Below, piece by piece: positions 38,768-51,670 of a stretch of DNA of 64,000 nucleotides. The notes beneath the pieces were generated by a model. It did not search any database. It was not told the origin of the DNA and saw nothing but the letters and a program-made list of their open reading frames with translations. A program made the translations under genes and the position numbers. Source of the stretch: Dasyornis broadbenti (lineage: Eukaryota; Chordata; Aves; Passeriformes; Dasyornithidae). Where the stretch lies: assembly GCA_013397935.1 (NCBI GenBank), contig VZRN01004661.1, positions 2,099,281-2,163,280 on the forward strand, in the 5' to 3' direction. Numbering within the stretch: position 1 is the stretch's first letter; every line of letters starts with the position of its first letter.

Positions 38768-41700
38768 TCACAAAAGAGTCAGGGAAGAATGGCATTTTGA
38801 CTCACTTTTCAAAAATATATTGAATAAAACCTCCATGAACTGTGGTCAAAGCTACAAGAAAAAATAACTGGTAATAATCGTTGCTGGGAAATTAAAAGTA
38901 GAAAAGGACCTTTGTTCAAGCAGAATAAATGAAACCACTGGCATTCATCATGTTTCCAGAGAGATTGTTTTCAAACTGCTGACTTGTTCCCATATTTCAT
39001 TCTTTGTTCTTGGTGGTGGATGTCCTGGGGTAAAGTTCAAGTCCATTATTATCCTGCTGCACATGTCCAGTAATGCAGCTTTATCTCTGTACCACAGACC
39101 CTGGCTCAGCTCTCTCACAGGTACACCCAGGTATGGATGTAGTTCCCACATGCACCCTGACACTCTGGCTCTCACACGCTACAGGAGAAGCAGCTTGAGA
39201 GATCTGTAGACATGGACTTTTCAACAGGTGACTGTTTGCCTCCTAGCAAACTAGCTGATGACTGCCCCAGAGCTGAGAACAAAAGAATATTCTTATTTTT
39301 AATTGATTCTTCCTTTAATGACCACTCAGGAAAAGCATTAGCTTCTCTGTGGAAGAAGGAAAAGTTGCCTGTCTTAGGTAGATGGAAAGAACATGGAAAA
39401 CCAGTATGATTTGAAATACCATGCACCTAATATTATTTTAACGCTTTCCACATTTAAGATACTCATTAAGGGTCAACTCTTTGATTTTTTGGAGGTGCTT
39501 GTTCACTTCCTTATTAACATTTGGCTTTCTTCAGCCATCATAAAGAACGTAGACCACTTGTAACTTTGGAAGGCTTTCTTGTGTACTGTACTTTGTAACT
39601 CCCTCTCTGTCATATCCTAAGGGACAGACACGGTTGCAGAAAATCCCAAACTCCATTCTCAGCTTTGCTATTGTGCCCCTGAACCAAACATGCAACTTGC
39701 TTGTGTTCAATATAACAACTTTCCAGCTGTGTGGAATGATCTGAACACAGAGATCAACGTGAAACTGCTCCCTACAGCAGGTATGATCTTGCCGGTCTAA
39801 CGCAGAGGATTATAACCCAGAACACTCTCAAACCACGGACAAAACACATCATCCATCACAGCCTGTTAGGCAGCACCAGCGGGAGCTGGTGGGGTGTCAG
39901 CTAAAGAGAGCGACACGCTCCATGCAGGGAACAAGCAGGACACGGGGAGGAGAGCACACGCTGTCCACACAGCAGCAGCTCGGTGTGAGAAGCAAAGCTC
40001 ACCCTCTGAGGTGTCCTAACAGCCCACTTTTCACTGCCTTTCTGTGCTCTGCTTGCCAACATGGGTGGGAGCTGTTAGACGCACTGTGAAGGTTCATTTG
40101 GAAACACCTGGAGACCACTAACTCATTACACACAGGCCATGGGCAACCGTTGGATGGCAACAGTCTTTCATCACTACTGACCTGGCTGCACTTGAAACAG
40201 CAGCTCTAGAAGTAAAAGCTTCTGATCCAAATACCAACCCCCCTCAACTGGAACAGCTAATGTTAAGAAACACTTGTACAATTTTATATTTTTTTTTTAA
40301 TTTTTTTTTTCAAAGTGCCTCATGCCGTAAGATTTTCCTCCCACTCATGGCAAGCAGCCTACCTGCTTCTTATAATTTCCTGGATCTGTGCACAACCACA
40401 GGAAAACTTCTGCTAATCCTACCAGTCTCATGTTCTTTGGTGACTTTTATTCCAACTGCCAAACTAAGCAGTTTTCTCTTGGCACTCTCCACTGCTCCTT
40501 CCTCCCCACACCCCCACGTCCTTTGGTGCTCCTTCCAGTGCACAGTAACCAGCTTATCAGCTGCCAGCCTCAGCAGGGACCCGCTGCTTGTCACACACTG
40601 CTGCCTGCTGCCAGGGGCTCACCCCGTGGCTGAAGGCATTTTTCGGAGTTGTTTCATGTCATATTGAATAGCTAGGAAAGGATACAGCAGAAACCTCTTG
40701 AGAGCTGAAAAAAATACAGCCAGCGAGGAAGTGATCACCAGTGTGAGGTGATCACATAGCATACACTCGTGCATAGCAAATCTACGGTAAGTGTGTAGGA
40801 TTAGCAACAAATCATTAAAATGCAGAGTTCCCATATAACATCCCAGAAGGCTGACCACAAGAGCACTTTTAAGGTAGAATTATTAACACTCTGTTTGCAA
40901 TGCGAGGGATAAACAGGTATTTGGTTTAAGAACCTGAGAGAAAAGAGACATCATTTTCTGCAAAGCACCAAGCCTGTGTCAATAGTACTATGCAGGTAAC
41001 AACAATGGTGCCAACATAAAGCAAATTTGTCTTTGTGCAAGATGCAATCTATACCTTTTCTATAAATACACTGGAATTTCATGTATATAAAATAAAACAA
41101 ATTATTTTAGCTTTAGAAAATAAGTAACCATCATAACTGAAAGCATTAGAGAGAGGAATGTGATTTGAAATAACTGCCTTTTATTACCTATTCATAGCTC
41201 AGCCTAGAACAATACATTAATTTATTAGAGTTAAGAGATTAACGAAATATGGTTAAAAGTGTCCCCCAGGCAAGTAGAAGGTTAGCTAAAACTGGTTAAA
41301 ATGCTTGTTCAAGTTTGCCTTTGTTGATAAGTTCATTAAAAAATTGGGCCCAGGGACTATACCTTACCACCCTTCCTCTGAGCTGACAACCGGACAAATA
41401 TTCTTCCAATCACTAATTTTAGAAAAACTCCAGGAACTAAGCCCTTCGCTGAATTTTCCCTGAATGGAGAGGCAGAGGAAAGGCAGTCGCTCACACAGGA
41501 GCAGCCCTGCTGCGGGGTGCAGTGGGAAAGGATGCTCCCCCCATGGCTCCCCTGCTGCTGCAGCCCCGGCAAAGGGAAGCATCCACCTGGAAGCCAAGGC
41601 CCTCCCAGCCCTGGGATGTCTGGGATCAGCGTGGACGGGGAAGCACGTGCAGCTGGGGGGCTCCAGGCGGGCTGTCAGCTCTGGGCAGATCAGCAGCCTT

Positions 41701-44700
41701 CAACCACCAGTTCATTCCTCACTGTTGGTTCCTTGCTTGCTTACTGGTTCTTGTTAAAGTCAAAAACAACAACACAGCACTTCATGCTGGAACACTGCCA
41801 ACCACACCTCAACTCCCACTTGACCACAGATTCCCTGGATACTGGGGAGGAAGACATGAAGGACAGGCTGCACACACTAGTAACAAGTTGAAAAACATAC
41901 AACAGTATTAGGAATATAGTGATTTACTTTTCTGCTTTGCTGAATACAGAATACCTTAATTGCGGGTTTAAAAATTCCATAATGGCTTGTAAATATGTGG
42001 AAAGTGCAACAAGTAACTCTTTTACAGATCTGCTAGATTTTTTTCAGCAGCAACATATGCTTTGAACTCTGCAGGAGGGCTTTCTAATATTAATGGGCAA
42101 GAAGACAACCTGAATAATTTGTCCTTTCTGGTACCAGAATAGGGAACATCTTTCATCTAGGGATTTAGGTACATCTGGCTTGGGAAACATATAAAAAATT
42201 TGGTTTGTTGATTCAGGCCAAGCTCTGTCACTACTTTCAACAGGACTTTGGATATCATGTTCAGAAAAGGCACCAGGAAGGCCTGGATCTTCTCCAGTCT
42301 TCTGTTGAGAGAATAATAATCAAGACATCACCCTCAGCTGACAAACGGAACAGCAAGCAGATTGCTATCAGTGAAAGAGGCAGCTCCTCTGACAGGTACA
42401 GGACTAGACTGATCTCAAGAGAGGCAAGATTTCTGATCAACAGAAATACTTAAATCATACTTTTCAAGAGAACAGTGACACGAGAAATCACATTATTGCA
42501 TAAATAATTGGGACGACAGGTTAGGTTTCAAGGTGAAGCTCAACACTTCACTGTGAACTCCAAAAGGTAGCTGTACCCCATGGAACTCCCAAGAGCTTGT
42601 ACTGGGAAAAGGAAGAAATCACCCCTCTGTACAATCAGTCTGCATCAGAGGAAGGGCTTCCTTCCTGAGCTGAATTTTCTGTAAAGTTTTTATATGTTCA
42701 AGTGGTAAGATGGAGAAACCCCAGTTTATTTCAGAAAGACATGGAGTGGTCAAGATAAGAAAGTTCTCCTGGTCTACAAGTTTTAGCTGCAAAATTTTCT
42801 CAAAGGGTCCAGGGAAAGCAGCTGAAAAAGGTTCAGAAAAACAAGAGCAGGACTCTCAAACAATTAATTAGAAGCTTACTTATGCCTAGAAGAGCTGAGG
42901 GAGCACTAGGATGTCATTACTGAGCACACAAAGAACAGATATCTTTCTGAGCCACCTACTTGTCTCCACGGCAGAAAAGTGACTTGCTGCTTGATCCTGC
43001 ACTCAATTCCTGACTGCCATTTCAGCTTCTCCACCCACACGAAATGGAAAATATCTCCCAATGTCTGTGCTAGTTTTTGTGACTTTTTCCACAGCCACCC
43101 CTGGTCAATCAGCTCTGGCAACCCATTATTCTAGCTAGGGACAAGGCAGAGAAAATGGGAGCTCTTTTACCCTGTGTATGAAGGGTGATGAAGCACATCC
43201 TTCCTGTGCAGAAACTGGGGGTACAAGGAGGTCCGAGCACGAGACATTCCTACACAGCCTCAGCAGATTGCACAAGTGCTCCAAATCTGGCAACTGGAAG
43301 CCTCTGAAATGCAGTGGGAAATCACTTGGAATTCAAGATGCAAACGAATCCACTAAAGAACCCATATCCAGCGTGCCCAGTTGTTGTGTTATTAATGAAA
43401 GAGGAAGAAGGAAAACAGAGTAAGAGTAATATGAGACTGAGGTTTCCATTGGTGTCTCTTATCTAAGGAAATCACTGACCACATAAGAGAAAATCCAAAA
43501 ATTTCAATTTAGTGACTTGCCCAGCAGCAAAATCAAAGGCAGGTGGTGGATATAATAGACAATGCTGGTCAAACCGTTTCTTTCTGCACAGCACTCAATA
43601 AACAGAGTTGCCGCTATTGAGTTCTAACCTCTTGTCATGCAGCAACATTGAGTCAACAATCCGCTCTCATGGCTTAATGCTTTTGATGTTTACTTTGTTC
43701 TTTGTATAGTTCAAAAGAAAGCACTAATGCACCAGTCCTCTTACCAAATACAATCTTAATCCCAGAATCCCGAGCCTTTTGCTGTTGGCCAGTTAAGTCT
43801 GTTAAGACGAAAGGATTTGATCAAGCTTTACATAACAACACAGAAGTTAAATCCAGCAAAGAGAGTTCTTTTTATCTGTGCTGCTCAGACAGCTAAGAGG
43901 GGGGAAGAAAGAGAGAGAAGGAAAAAAAAGGTAATGAACTTGGCTATGTAAAACAAAACAAGGAATTCAATTATTTCTCTTATTGCCACTTTGTCTTTTC
44001 AGTAAGAGTCTTCTCAAGAACTCAGATTTATTCTCCAATAAAGTTCCTGAGAGTGAAGGCTCTAACGTTCCCCCAAACCAGAACTGTAGCACTTGCTGCA
44101 CTTTTTTCGCAAATCTGAGAAATGTTTCTTTTTCATCCCTACCATGTATTTGTGAAGACAGAATATAGTTCACTCATGTCCCCTCTGAGCTTAGTCTAAC
44201 CAACCATTTTCCAGGTTACAGATCCCTGTCTCTGAAGCTGTTGGTGACTTTGATGTTATCTTATGACACATGGACATCTAATCATGCAGCACGTTTCATA
44301 CCAGTAGATATGTAAAGATCATGAGGCAGCAAAATAAAGGCAGAAAACTATTTTAGATTGAAAGACTAATCCATGTTCTAGAATATTAATTACATTTTCC
44401 CATAAAAACATTTCTATGCAGAGAAGAGGTGCAACAGTTGCCATCTTGTACCTAAGCTACACAGAACTCAAGCTGTGCCCCATCAAAGATCTCAAATCAT
44501 TTTTCAGCTTCATTTTATCTAATATCGGAGTTTTGTGTTAGTACTAGCACAATCATTAAAGTATGATGCAACTAAAAAGTATGAAGTTTCACAAAAAGGA
44601 TGGTTTAACACAATGCTTGTAGTTTTGTCTGATAATTCTAAGATTTTCAATACCTGAACGAAATGGGAAGTGGTTAACACTGTCCCCAGCATGGAAAGCA

Positions 44701-45863
44701 CAGCCTGGAGATCTGAGAGCAGAAGGGATGAGGAGCGAGCTCTGACAATCTGCATGCGTTTGCCTGAGCACTGGGTGGGAACAGTCACCTTCCTCCCAGC
44801 TGGAAAGATGCCACAGAGCAGCTCTTCCCTGGTGACAGCACACACAGGATGGACTACTGCTGGTATCTAAATCTTGGTGCTGACTAGTTTGAAAATATTA
44901 TATATTGAACATTATGTTTGCTAAGCAAGACAATGCTACACAACAAAGAAAGAAATCGTTACAGGCAAGGAACGATAGAATGAGACAAAGAAAATGAAAT
45001 TATTCACCTTGCTGACATTTAATATCCTGTCTGAAGTAGTTTCTCCTGTAATTCTAAAATTAAAATCCTACCCTTTATTAGCATTATGTCCTACTAAGGG
45101 GAGATTGGAAAACTGTGGCGAAGTTAAATACAAAACCACTCAACGAACACTGACTCCATCATGGCAAGTACAGTCTGCCTCTGTGATTAACAGCAGCCTA
45201 CAAGCACCGGCTGAAAGTGAGTTCCTGTGTTATGGCACGTACAAGGCATGCAGTCTTTGTAAACCACAGAGATGATAGAAACTTGGAGTCCAAGAATCAC
45301 GGTATATTAACACATTGCACAAGTAAGGAATGGGAAGGCAGACATTCTCAACAGAGAGAATCTTTCAAGTTCTGTTTATACAAAAGCTTCTAATACCAGA
45401 AACAAATGATTGGATTATAAAAGAAATTTCCAGATTAAGCTTGAGATGGTTCATTGCTCTAAATAAATTGGGTGTATTGTTTCCACCAGTGTATAATATA
45501 AACCTAGCACACAGGCCATGCAACCACTTGTTATACTAGAGAGTTTCTCAAGTCTCATTTCCTTGAAAGGAGTGAGCAACAAATTATTCTCCTCCATTCA
45601 TGAATTCCCACTTGTCCCTGAAGCTCAGGGTGTTCTCTGACAGAACACAGCACCCATACTCAAGGTTCTTCCCACAACAATGATTCCATCTCAACTGCCT
45701 GATCACAGAGGAAGAGATGAGATGGAAAGAGAAGTTGTCTGAGGCAATAATGATTCCATTCACATTCAAGAAAAATGTGTTGAATAAGAGTCTCTAGTCC
45801 TTACTAGAAATTAATGTGGGAGTTCCTAAGGCTGGTTTTTGTAAGCAGAAGGGAGTGCAGTGT

Positions 45864-45881
45864 CTCATATAACTCATATAA
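45864..45881. repeat. 9-bp tandem duplication CTCATATAA
   Basis: Two exact consecutive copies, with a partial third CTCA at the right end, 330 bases downstream in transcript direction of exon a. Confidence 0.9.
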
Positions 45882-46208
45882 CTCAATTTCACTCACTGCA
45901 TTTGCCACCTCTGCCAGGGACAGTGACAGTCACCACTGCTACCAACGTCAAGAGAAGTATCTGGAGAAAATGGTGAGACCTTGAATTAAAACATTTGGTC
46001 CCTGTGGTTCGACTAGGAGACTTTTTTTAGTACTAGTAGTAGCAGATACAGAAATAATATGCTATTTCCATCTTAACAGTCCTTTCAGGCAAATGACACA
46101 TCAGTAGATCAAGAACTGCACTCTCAGTATATGCAGTCTCACACTGATTTATTACTACTTACTCCAATACCCCTTTATATTAACCAAAAAATTTTGTTCT
46201 TTAAATAC

Positions 46209-46266
46209 CTTCTAGATGAAAGTGTTCATCACCAATAGTGTCTCTGTAGCCTTCCCCAGATAAATC
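46209..46266 (-). CDS. NKD1: NKD1 coding exon a (first exon found in window)
   Basis: This 58-nt exon encodes 19 residues, DLSGEGYRDTIGDEHFHLE, plus one base of a split valine codon. The acceptor is a T-rich tract ending AAACAG just above 46266, and the donor is G followed by GTATTT, so the 5' splice site is not strong. The RDT...F.LE pattern followed by V-ALPPEKTDG in the next exon matches the RDTLSEEEEDDFRLE-VALPPEK segment of human NKD1. It corresponds to the end of the poorly conserved acidic region before the EF-hand. The exon starts in phase 0, so the upstream exon must end on a complete codon. The match rests on a short, divergent peptide, but the correct phase to the next exon supports it. 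Confidence 0.8.
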
Positions 46267-48093
46267 CTGTTTAAAACAAAACAAAACAAATTAACTACAA
46301 ATATACTACATATAAAGTGTTGAGGTGTTAACAATATGTACTTTTTATTGCCAGAATTAATTTATAATATGAATGAGAGCACAGAGGCTGTTTTCCAGGA
46401 AAGAAGTCAACCACTTTATTAGTTGTAGTCAATGCATTTGGTGCTATTTTACAATGTACTGGACATATTTCTGGACAAACATTTAGTGAAGATATATTGA
46501 CTATAGAGGGGAAAGAAAAAAATGTTCATATTCAAAAAATTTCACAACGTAATATTTAGCATTTCAACAATCTTTCAATCAAGCAAGATTAAAAAAAAAA
46601 TCCAAATGGAAATGATAAATGAGAAATAAGCCCTTCACTGCCCACAGAGGAATGTTATCACTTGGTTCCACCAACAAACAGAAAACTTCCATATGCCAGA
46701 GGTCACCCAAGAAAAGCAGATACCAGATTCTGACAAGCTGCCTGAGCCTTCGGTCCTGAAATTAATGAAATTTTGTCAGCCCCACTATGTCTTGAACAAT
46801 ACAGAAGCAGATGCCATAGATATGCAGATGAACTTATTATCTCAGACCTTAAAAAACATTTCTTCAGTGCTGCTGAAGTCATTATAAAGGGCATCAGTGG
46901 GATTTGGAGCTAATCCCAGTTACAAAGACCCTGAAGAGCATTCTTGCTCTTATTAGCAAACCCTTCCAGCTCCATCACCCCACCCCAGCTAAACCATCAG
47001 CGATGGCAGCTCTCCTCATGTCCTGCCTTCTCTCAGTCATCCCAAAGCTTCAGCAGCACCTTAGTGCCACTGACCTCACACTGCAGCAGTCTGGCTCCTC
47101 AGATTCTCCACAAACACTCTGACAAAGTTTTGGTGACAAAGAAGATATGGGGCTAAAAAACTGGCGTGCTGCACTCACAACCATTCCAACTGTATCTGCA
47201 AAAACAGACCAGAAGCACAGAGCCAGCATTCTCAGCACCAACCTGTGGGCTGGAAGATGACCGTGGAGAGCTTTCAGAGATAAGGGAATCACCTGTGAAA
47301 ATGAATGTCTGGTTGTATCCACTAGCTTTATTGTTAAGGAATTTGATCATGATAAAGACAGTTCACCTCTTCTTCTTGAAAAAGCTGACAGAGGTTCTTT
47401 ACCTTCCACATGCCCAAACGTTATTCTTTGAGATTAGTTATAACAAAGTAACTAAACCACAAAAGCAAATCTCAGGAATTTTTCAGTATCAATTTCTGCA
47501 ACAGCATGGTAAAAATTATACTGCACTAACACTACTGGATACCTAGCCCAGAAACCCTGAAAATATTGTCTCTGCATGATCACAACGCCTGAAAAAAAGT
47601 CAGAACTCGCAGGACAAATGGCTCTGAGAAATGCTGGCAAACTGGCCTGCAATGTTGGGATACTGCACAGCACAGTGCTCCTACAAAAGCTGGCATTCTG
47701 GATTTATCTTTCCAGGTAGCAAACCATAAAAAACTACTTTTGTACCAGTGAAAAAAGTTTCTTTTTCTGGGCATGTACTGATTAATATCAATCATTACCT
47801 CAAAGATTATGGAAGGAACAAATACAGAACAAAAAGAAGACATAAAATGTCAGCATGATGCATCATATTGCTGCAAGAGGATGATTTTTCCAGGACCATC
47901 CAAAAGTTAGTATATTTTTGTTAGATCAAATTCCCCCATATCACAATTTTATGTGAAGCTGTGAGAGCACACCTCTGCCTGCACTTATGGATAATGAGAC
48001 ATAGAAGAGACTGTGCTCTCCCACAATGCTAAATATTGAATAACTGTTTCGTTTAGGGTTTTCTTGTGTGGAAACTCCTGCTCCCTTTGGGGG

Positions 48094-48112
48094 AAAAAAA
48101 AAAAAAAAAAAA
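48094..48112. repeat. Poly-A run (19 nt)
   Basis: Nineteen consecutive A directly after a six-base G-rich stretch, in the upstream NKD1 intron. Confidence 0.95.
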
Positions 48113-51100
48113 TCTGTTGCCCTGGTCAGCAAATATGCAATGGGTTGGTACTTGTGGTGTATGTCTACATGGTAGCTTTCACCTCCTAAAACTTTAGCTA
48201 AGCAAGCACTGCATCTGGGTATCAAACACTGCCTGGTAAAATGATGTCATTAATCTCATGCTCTACAAAACTCCCAAGTCATTAATTGTTACGATTTTTC
48301 ATATGTCAAAAGACATCACTTAAAAATAAGCACACATTTGTTGATGAAAAATGCGCAATAAAGTAACTCAAAGGAAAACAGTGGAAGACGGGGAGTGTAA
48401 AACAGCAGAGTGAAGTATTAATATTCATTACACTAGCTTCCTTATTTTCTCACTTTTAATCATTACATGGCTCTTAAGAAAATACATTTAATATTCTAGT
48501 CTAGTTTCACTCGTTCTCTAGCTCCTAGTTATTTAAGTTAAAGTAGTAACTTAATGCAAGCAAATTTCAAGTAAGTGTTTCTGCCTTAAACCAAATTATT
48601 ATAAATTAACACATTCTGGAAAGTGTTTTTCACGCTGTTGAACCATAATATAACTGTTAGACAGTACATAAATTGACAATCCATCCTGAAACTGAAGAGA
48701 GTATCGTTTGAACACTTAGTGACACATTTAAGCAGAATTCCTCAGCTCCCATTCAAACGAGTTCGTCTGTGGAAGACTCTGACATGTATCAGCTTTGATA
48801 GACAGACATGTATCTGCCAAGGGTGTGGGCAACTCTTAATATTTTACAGGAAAAAAAAATGCAGGAGAAAAGAAAACATATACTCTCTCATTCATCTTAT
48901 TAACTTTTGTGTCAAAAAAACTGCAAGAGAGTTACCTGAATATTCTTAACACCACCAAGACGGATGTTGTAACCTGGATAAACACCAAAATGCACCTGCC
49001 TGAAAAGAAATTTCTGGGCAGTGTATGTAAACTCACACAACAGAAAAGTACAAAAGATGAGCAAGCATCAGAGAAAACAATCCTGACTGCAGCTCATCCT
49101 GCATAATATTCCCCCAGTAACCCACACAAATTGCCTTAAAGTGGATAAAACAGTGCACCTACCCCCAGCAACCCAAATTCACAAAGTGGGCTAGAGTGGA
49201 AGAAAAGGGTCAATGGGTACAACAGAACTCGCAGCTCAAGAAATTCTAGTGGGTAATTGACACTGGGGACAAGAGTGTTCAAGCACAAAGAGGACACGGG
49301 CTCGAGGGGATGGAAAAGCCAGGCAGGAGCAGTGCCCAAGAGCAACAGCAACAACTTTTAGGTCACAGGCAGTTGTATATCACTGTCCTGACACGATGGT
49401 TTAAATCACAGCACTGCGTTTTCGGACTGGAACACTGAGTCATGAAACAACCAAAACCAGATGTACCCTGTGAAATACTATATAAATGAGGTCAGCGAGC
49501 ACTTGAAAGAATGGAGAAAAGAAACATTTACATAGAAGGATTATTCCAGCATGCCATTGCCATGGGTTGCTACACAGGAACCCAGCTAGAGTAAGTGTCT
49601 CCACTTCACCAGGAGTTTCCCAGATAAATAAGTTGGCCTCTGTTAGCTACCAACAGAGATCACAGTGCATGACTAAGACTCAGGCTCAAACATCTGTTTC
49701 AAAACTCAGAACAGCTGGCCTGGCTGGAAAGGACCTCATGTCCCATATACCCCACTCTGATAGGTGCTGCTGTACTCAGCTCAGATTTAAGAGGGTGGGG
49801 GTGGAGAGTTAATTAGTGCAACTCCCCCAGAAACCCTGCTGAGTATATACACACATAACGAGAAAAACAACCTTTAAAAGCTCCCACACCCCAGGGCTTC
49901 TATTCAGCTGGGTACAAGTCCAGCAATCATCACTCGCCTCCCACCTTCGCTGTGCAATCAGACATCAGTGAATTCTAACTCAATGGAAATTTCAATTATT
50001 TTAACCTCAATGTCAGCCCTAACTGCCCTGTGCAGTTTTCTTCTTGATACAAGTCTCTGGAGACAAAGGCCAGGCATCCACTCCGGGGCTTCCAGCAATT
50101 GACTTCCTTCTCACAAGCCACCTGAAAATGCTGCATTACCTTCATTCTGCCTACGTCACCTTTGCTGGCTCCCTTTCTGCTCCTTCCTTGAGGTGAAGCT
50201 CCTTGTCTTCACCTCGCAGGCTGTGCACAGGCGTATTTGCGGTCACATCTCCTAGCCCTGCCTCCGGGTCCCTACACCCACAGGTTGCTCTAACCTGGCT
50301 CTGCAGTATTACCCTCTCTCCCTGTCCTGGCTCTGCCGTTCTGTGTCACCCCTCTCGACACCCAACACATTTCTGGCACACAAGCCAAAGCTGCAGACTG
50401 CAACCAGAGCGTGTATTTCAGCAGCCTGTGCCTGACCGAGCATGGTGCTCAATACAGATTTGCTCCAGTGTTGAGTGCAGACAGATACATCCATAGATGT
50501 ATCAGATGTTTCAAAGAATAACCTTTGATTTAAGTGGGTTATCATGATAGCAAGCAGATTTTTAAAGCCTGGGCCCCCCTACTCCTTATATTACCTCTCA
50601 AGTCAATATTGCGTTAATTAACATTTTTCTAAAAGGTGTTGCTCTTCTCAAGTAGAAACAAGTTGCTTTACCTCTCTCCTTCTTCAAACACCTCATTAAA
50701 ATCCTTTGATTTAGCCTTAAGATACTGAATTTTTCACATTTTTGGCAGAAAATATGCACACATTTCCCGTTTAATGAAGCTTTTGTAGAGGAATCATATA
50801 TACTTTTTTTTTTTTTGCACAGCACATGCAGAATGACAAATCCTCAACCAAAAACCTTTCCTCCCTATTTTTAACCATCTGACTGAAACACGGGTTTTTC
50901 TCTCTTTATTCTCATATTGATGCAATAAAGTTCCAGCACTTTTAGAATGAGCAAAGTTGAAGAAACGCATTTCACAACAGGATTGCAAGGGACGAGATAT
51001 GTGGTAATTCTAACGTCTTGTGTAGATTTTAAATGGTTTTAAAGTCACTGCCAACAAGAAAGCTGTGTCACCTATGAGCAAACTTTAATTCTTAATATAG

Positions 51101-51636
51101 AAAAAAGAATCCCAAGAAATGGAAACTCAGGAGAATGAGGATGCCCTTTGGCCTTTCACCCAAACCACTGAGGGCCTTTCAGGTGCCGAGGGGCCATTCT
51201 GAATGTTTCAGTCTCACTCGCAGGAAACAAGTTTCCAAAATAAGTCTGATTTTCATATGGCAAGCCCTTAGCACACTGTGAAAATCTCATCTGTTGAAGA
51301 TGCTTTAGGAAACCCATCCAAATCCCAAAGCAGAGATTACTGTTTTACTGTTCTAGTCTTGTCCAGACTTGAAGAGAAAGAGGAAAAAGACTTTTGAAAA
51401 ACAGTCGATGGAAGGAACTTGTTCCCCTCTGGGTATCTGAAACTTCCCATGGACTAGAAACACAGCCATGTCTAACTATGAGCAGATCAAGCCTAGGCTT
51501 CAGCAAGGGGAAGCCTACTCACACCTCAAAAAGTGGTGTCGTTTCTTTTAGGCTAATGTAAGCAGAAGTAGATATTCAGTTATCCTGAGGTGGTCATCAT
51601 TCTTTAAATGCAGGTTTATAGCCAGGCTTTAAACTT

Positions 51637-51670
51637 GAAAATTAAATAAATAAGGAAATAAATAAATAAA
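51637..51670. repeat. AAAT tetranucleotide microsatellite
   Basis: Interrupted AAAT/AAATA units, including two GGAAATA interruptions, in the upstream NKD1 intron. Confidence 0.9.

Larger units (their letters stand above)
28334..46208 (-). other. NKD1 intron a-b (17.9 kb)
   Basis: Long phase 1 intron from GTATTT at 46208 to TTCGCAG at 28334. No exon of another gene was recognised on either strand. It contains two perfect TCF/LEF-type 9-mers (29917-29925 and 31264-31272), a 21-bp perfect tandem duplication (32893-32934), a C-run/A-run island (34436-34478), an A11-G14 junction (35282-35306), a polypurine tract (38627-38767) and a 9-nt tandem pair (45864-45881). Confidence 0.8.
11051..46266 (-). 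other. NKD1: NKD1 gene, 3' portion (seven coding exons, six introns)
   Basis: Seven minus-strand exons join in frame across six GT-AG introns to give 399 residues followed by TAG. The product matches what I know of mammalian NKD1 (about 470 residues) block by block: an acidic/proline segment with ALPPEKTDG, the lysine block KKQLKFE, the EF-hand YDFDNNGRVTRED, the RVKLTVAPDGSQ strand, ENIERRNHYLDLAGIENYTS, TRSRSHEPE, HFVRSPKAQGK, and a histidine-rich end finishing HHFYQT. Known role of the family: an inducible antagonist of canonical Wnt signalling that binds Dishevelled through the EF-hand region. The amino end, which carries the glycine-2 myristoylation site in this family, is missing here. 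NKD2 is the alternative, but the central and carboxyl blocks fit NKD1 better from memory. Splice phases along the transcript are 1, 0, 0, 1, 2, 1. Confidence 0.95.

Noticed and set aside
38580..38867. Opposed open frames of Lys/Gly/Glu and Phe/Pro/Ser composition
   Set aside because: Artefact of the polypurine tract, which is free of stops in several frames.
40260..40667. 135-codon plus-strand open frame
   Set aside because: It begins in a T-rich run giving poly-Phe and has no recognisable domain; likely random.
47166..47546. 126-codon plus-strand open frame
   Set aside because: No domain or conserved block recognised; intronic on the opposite strand.
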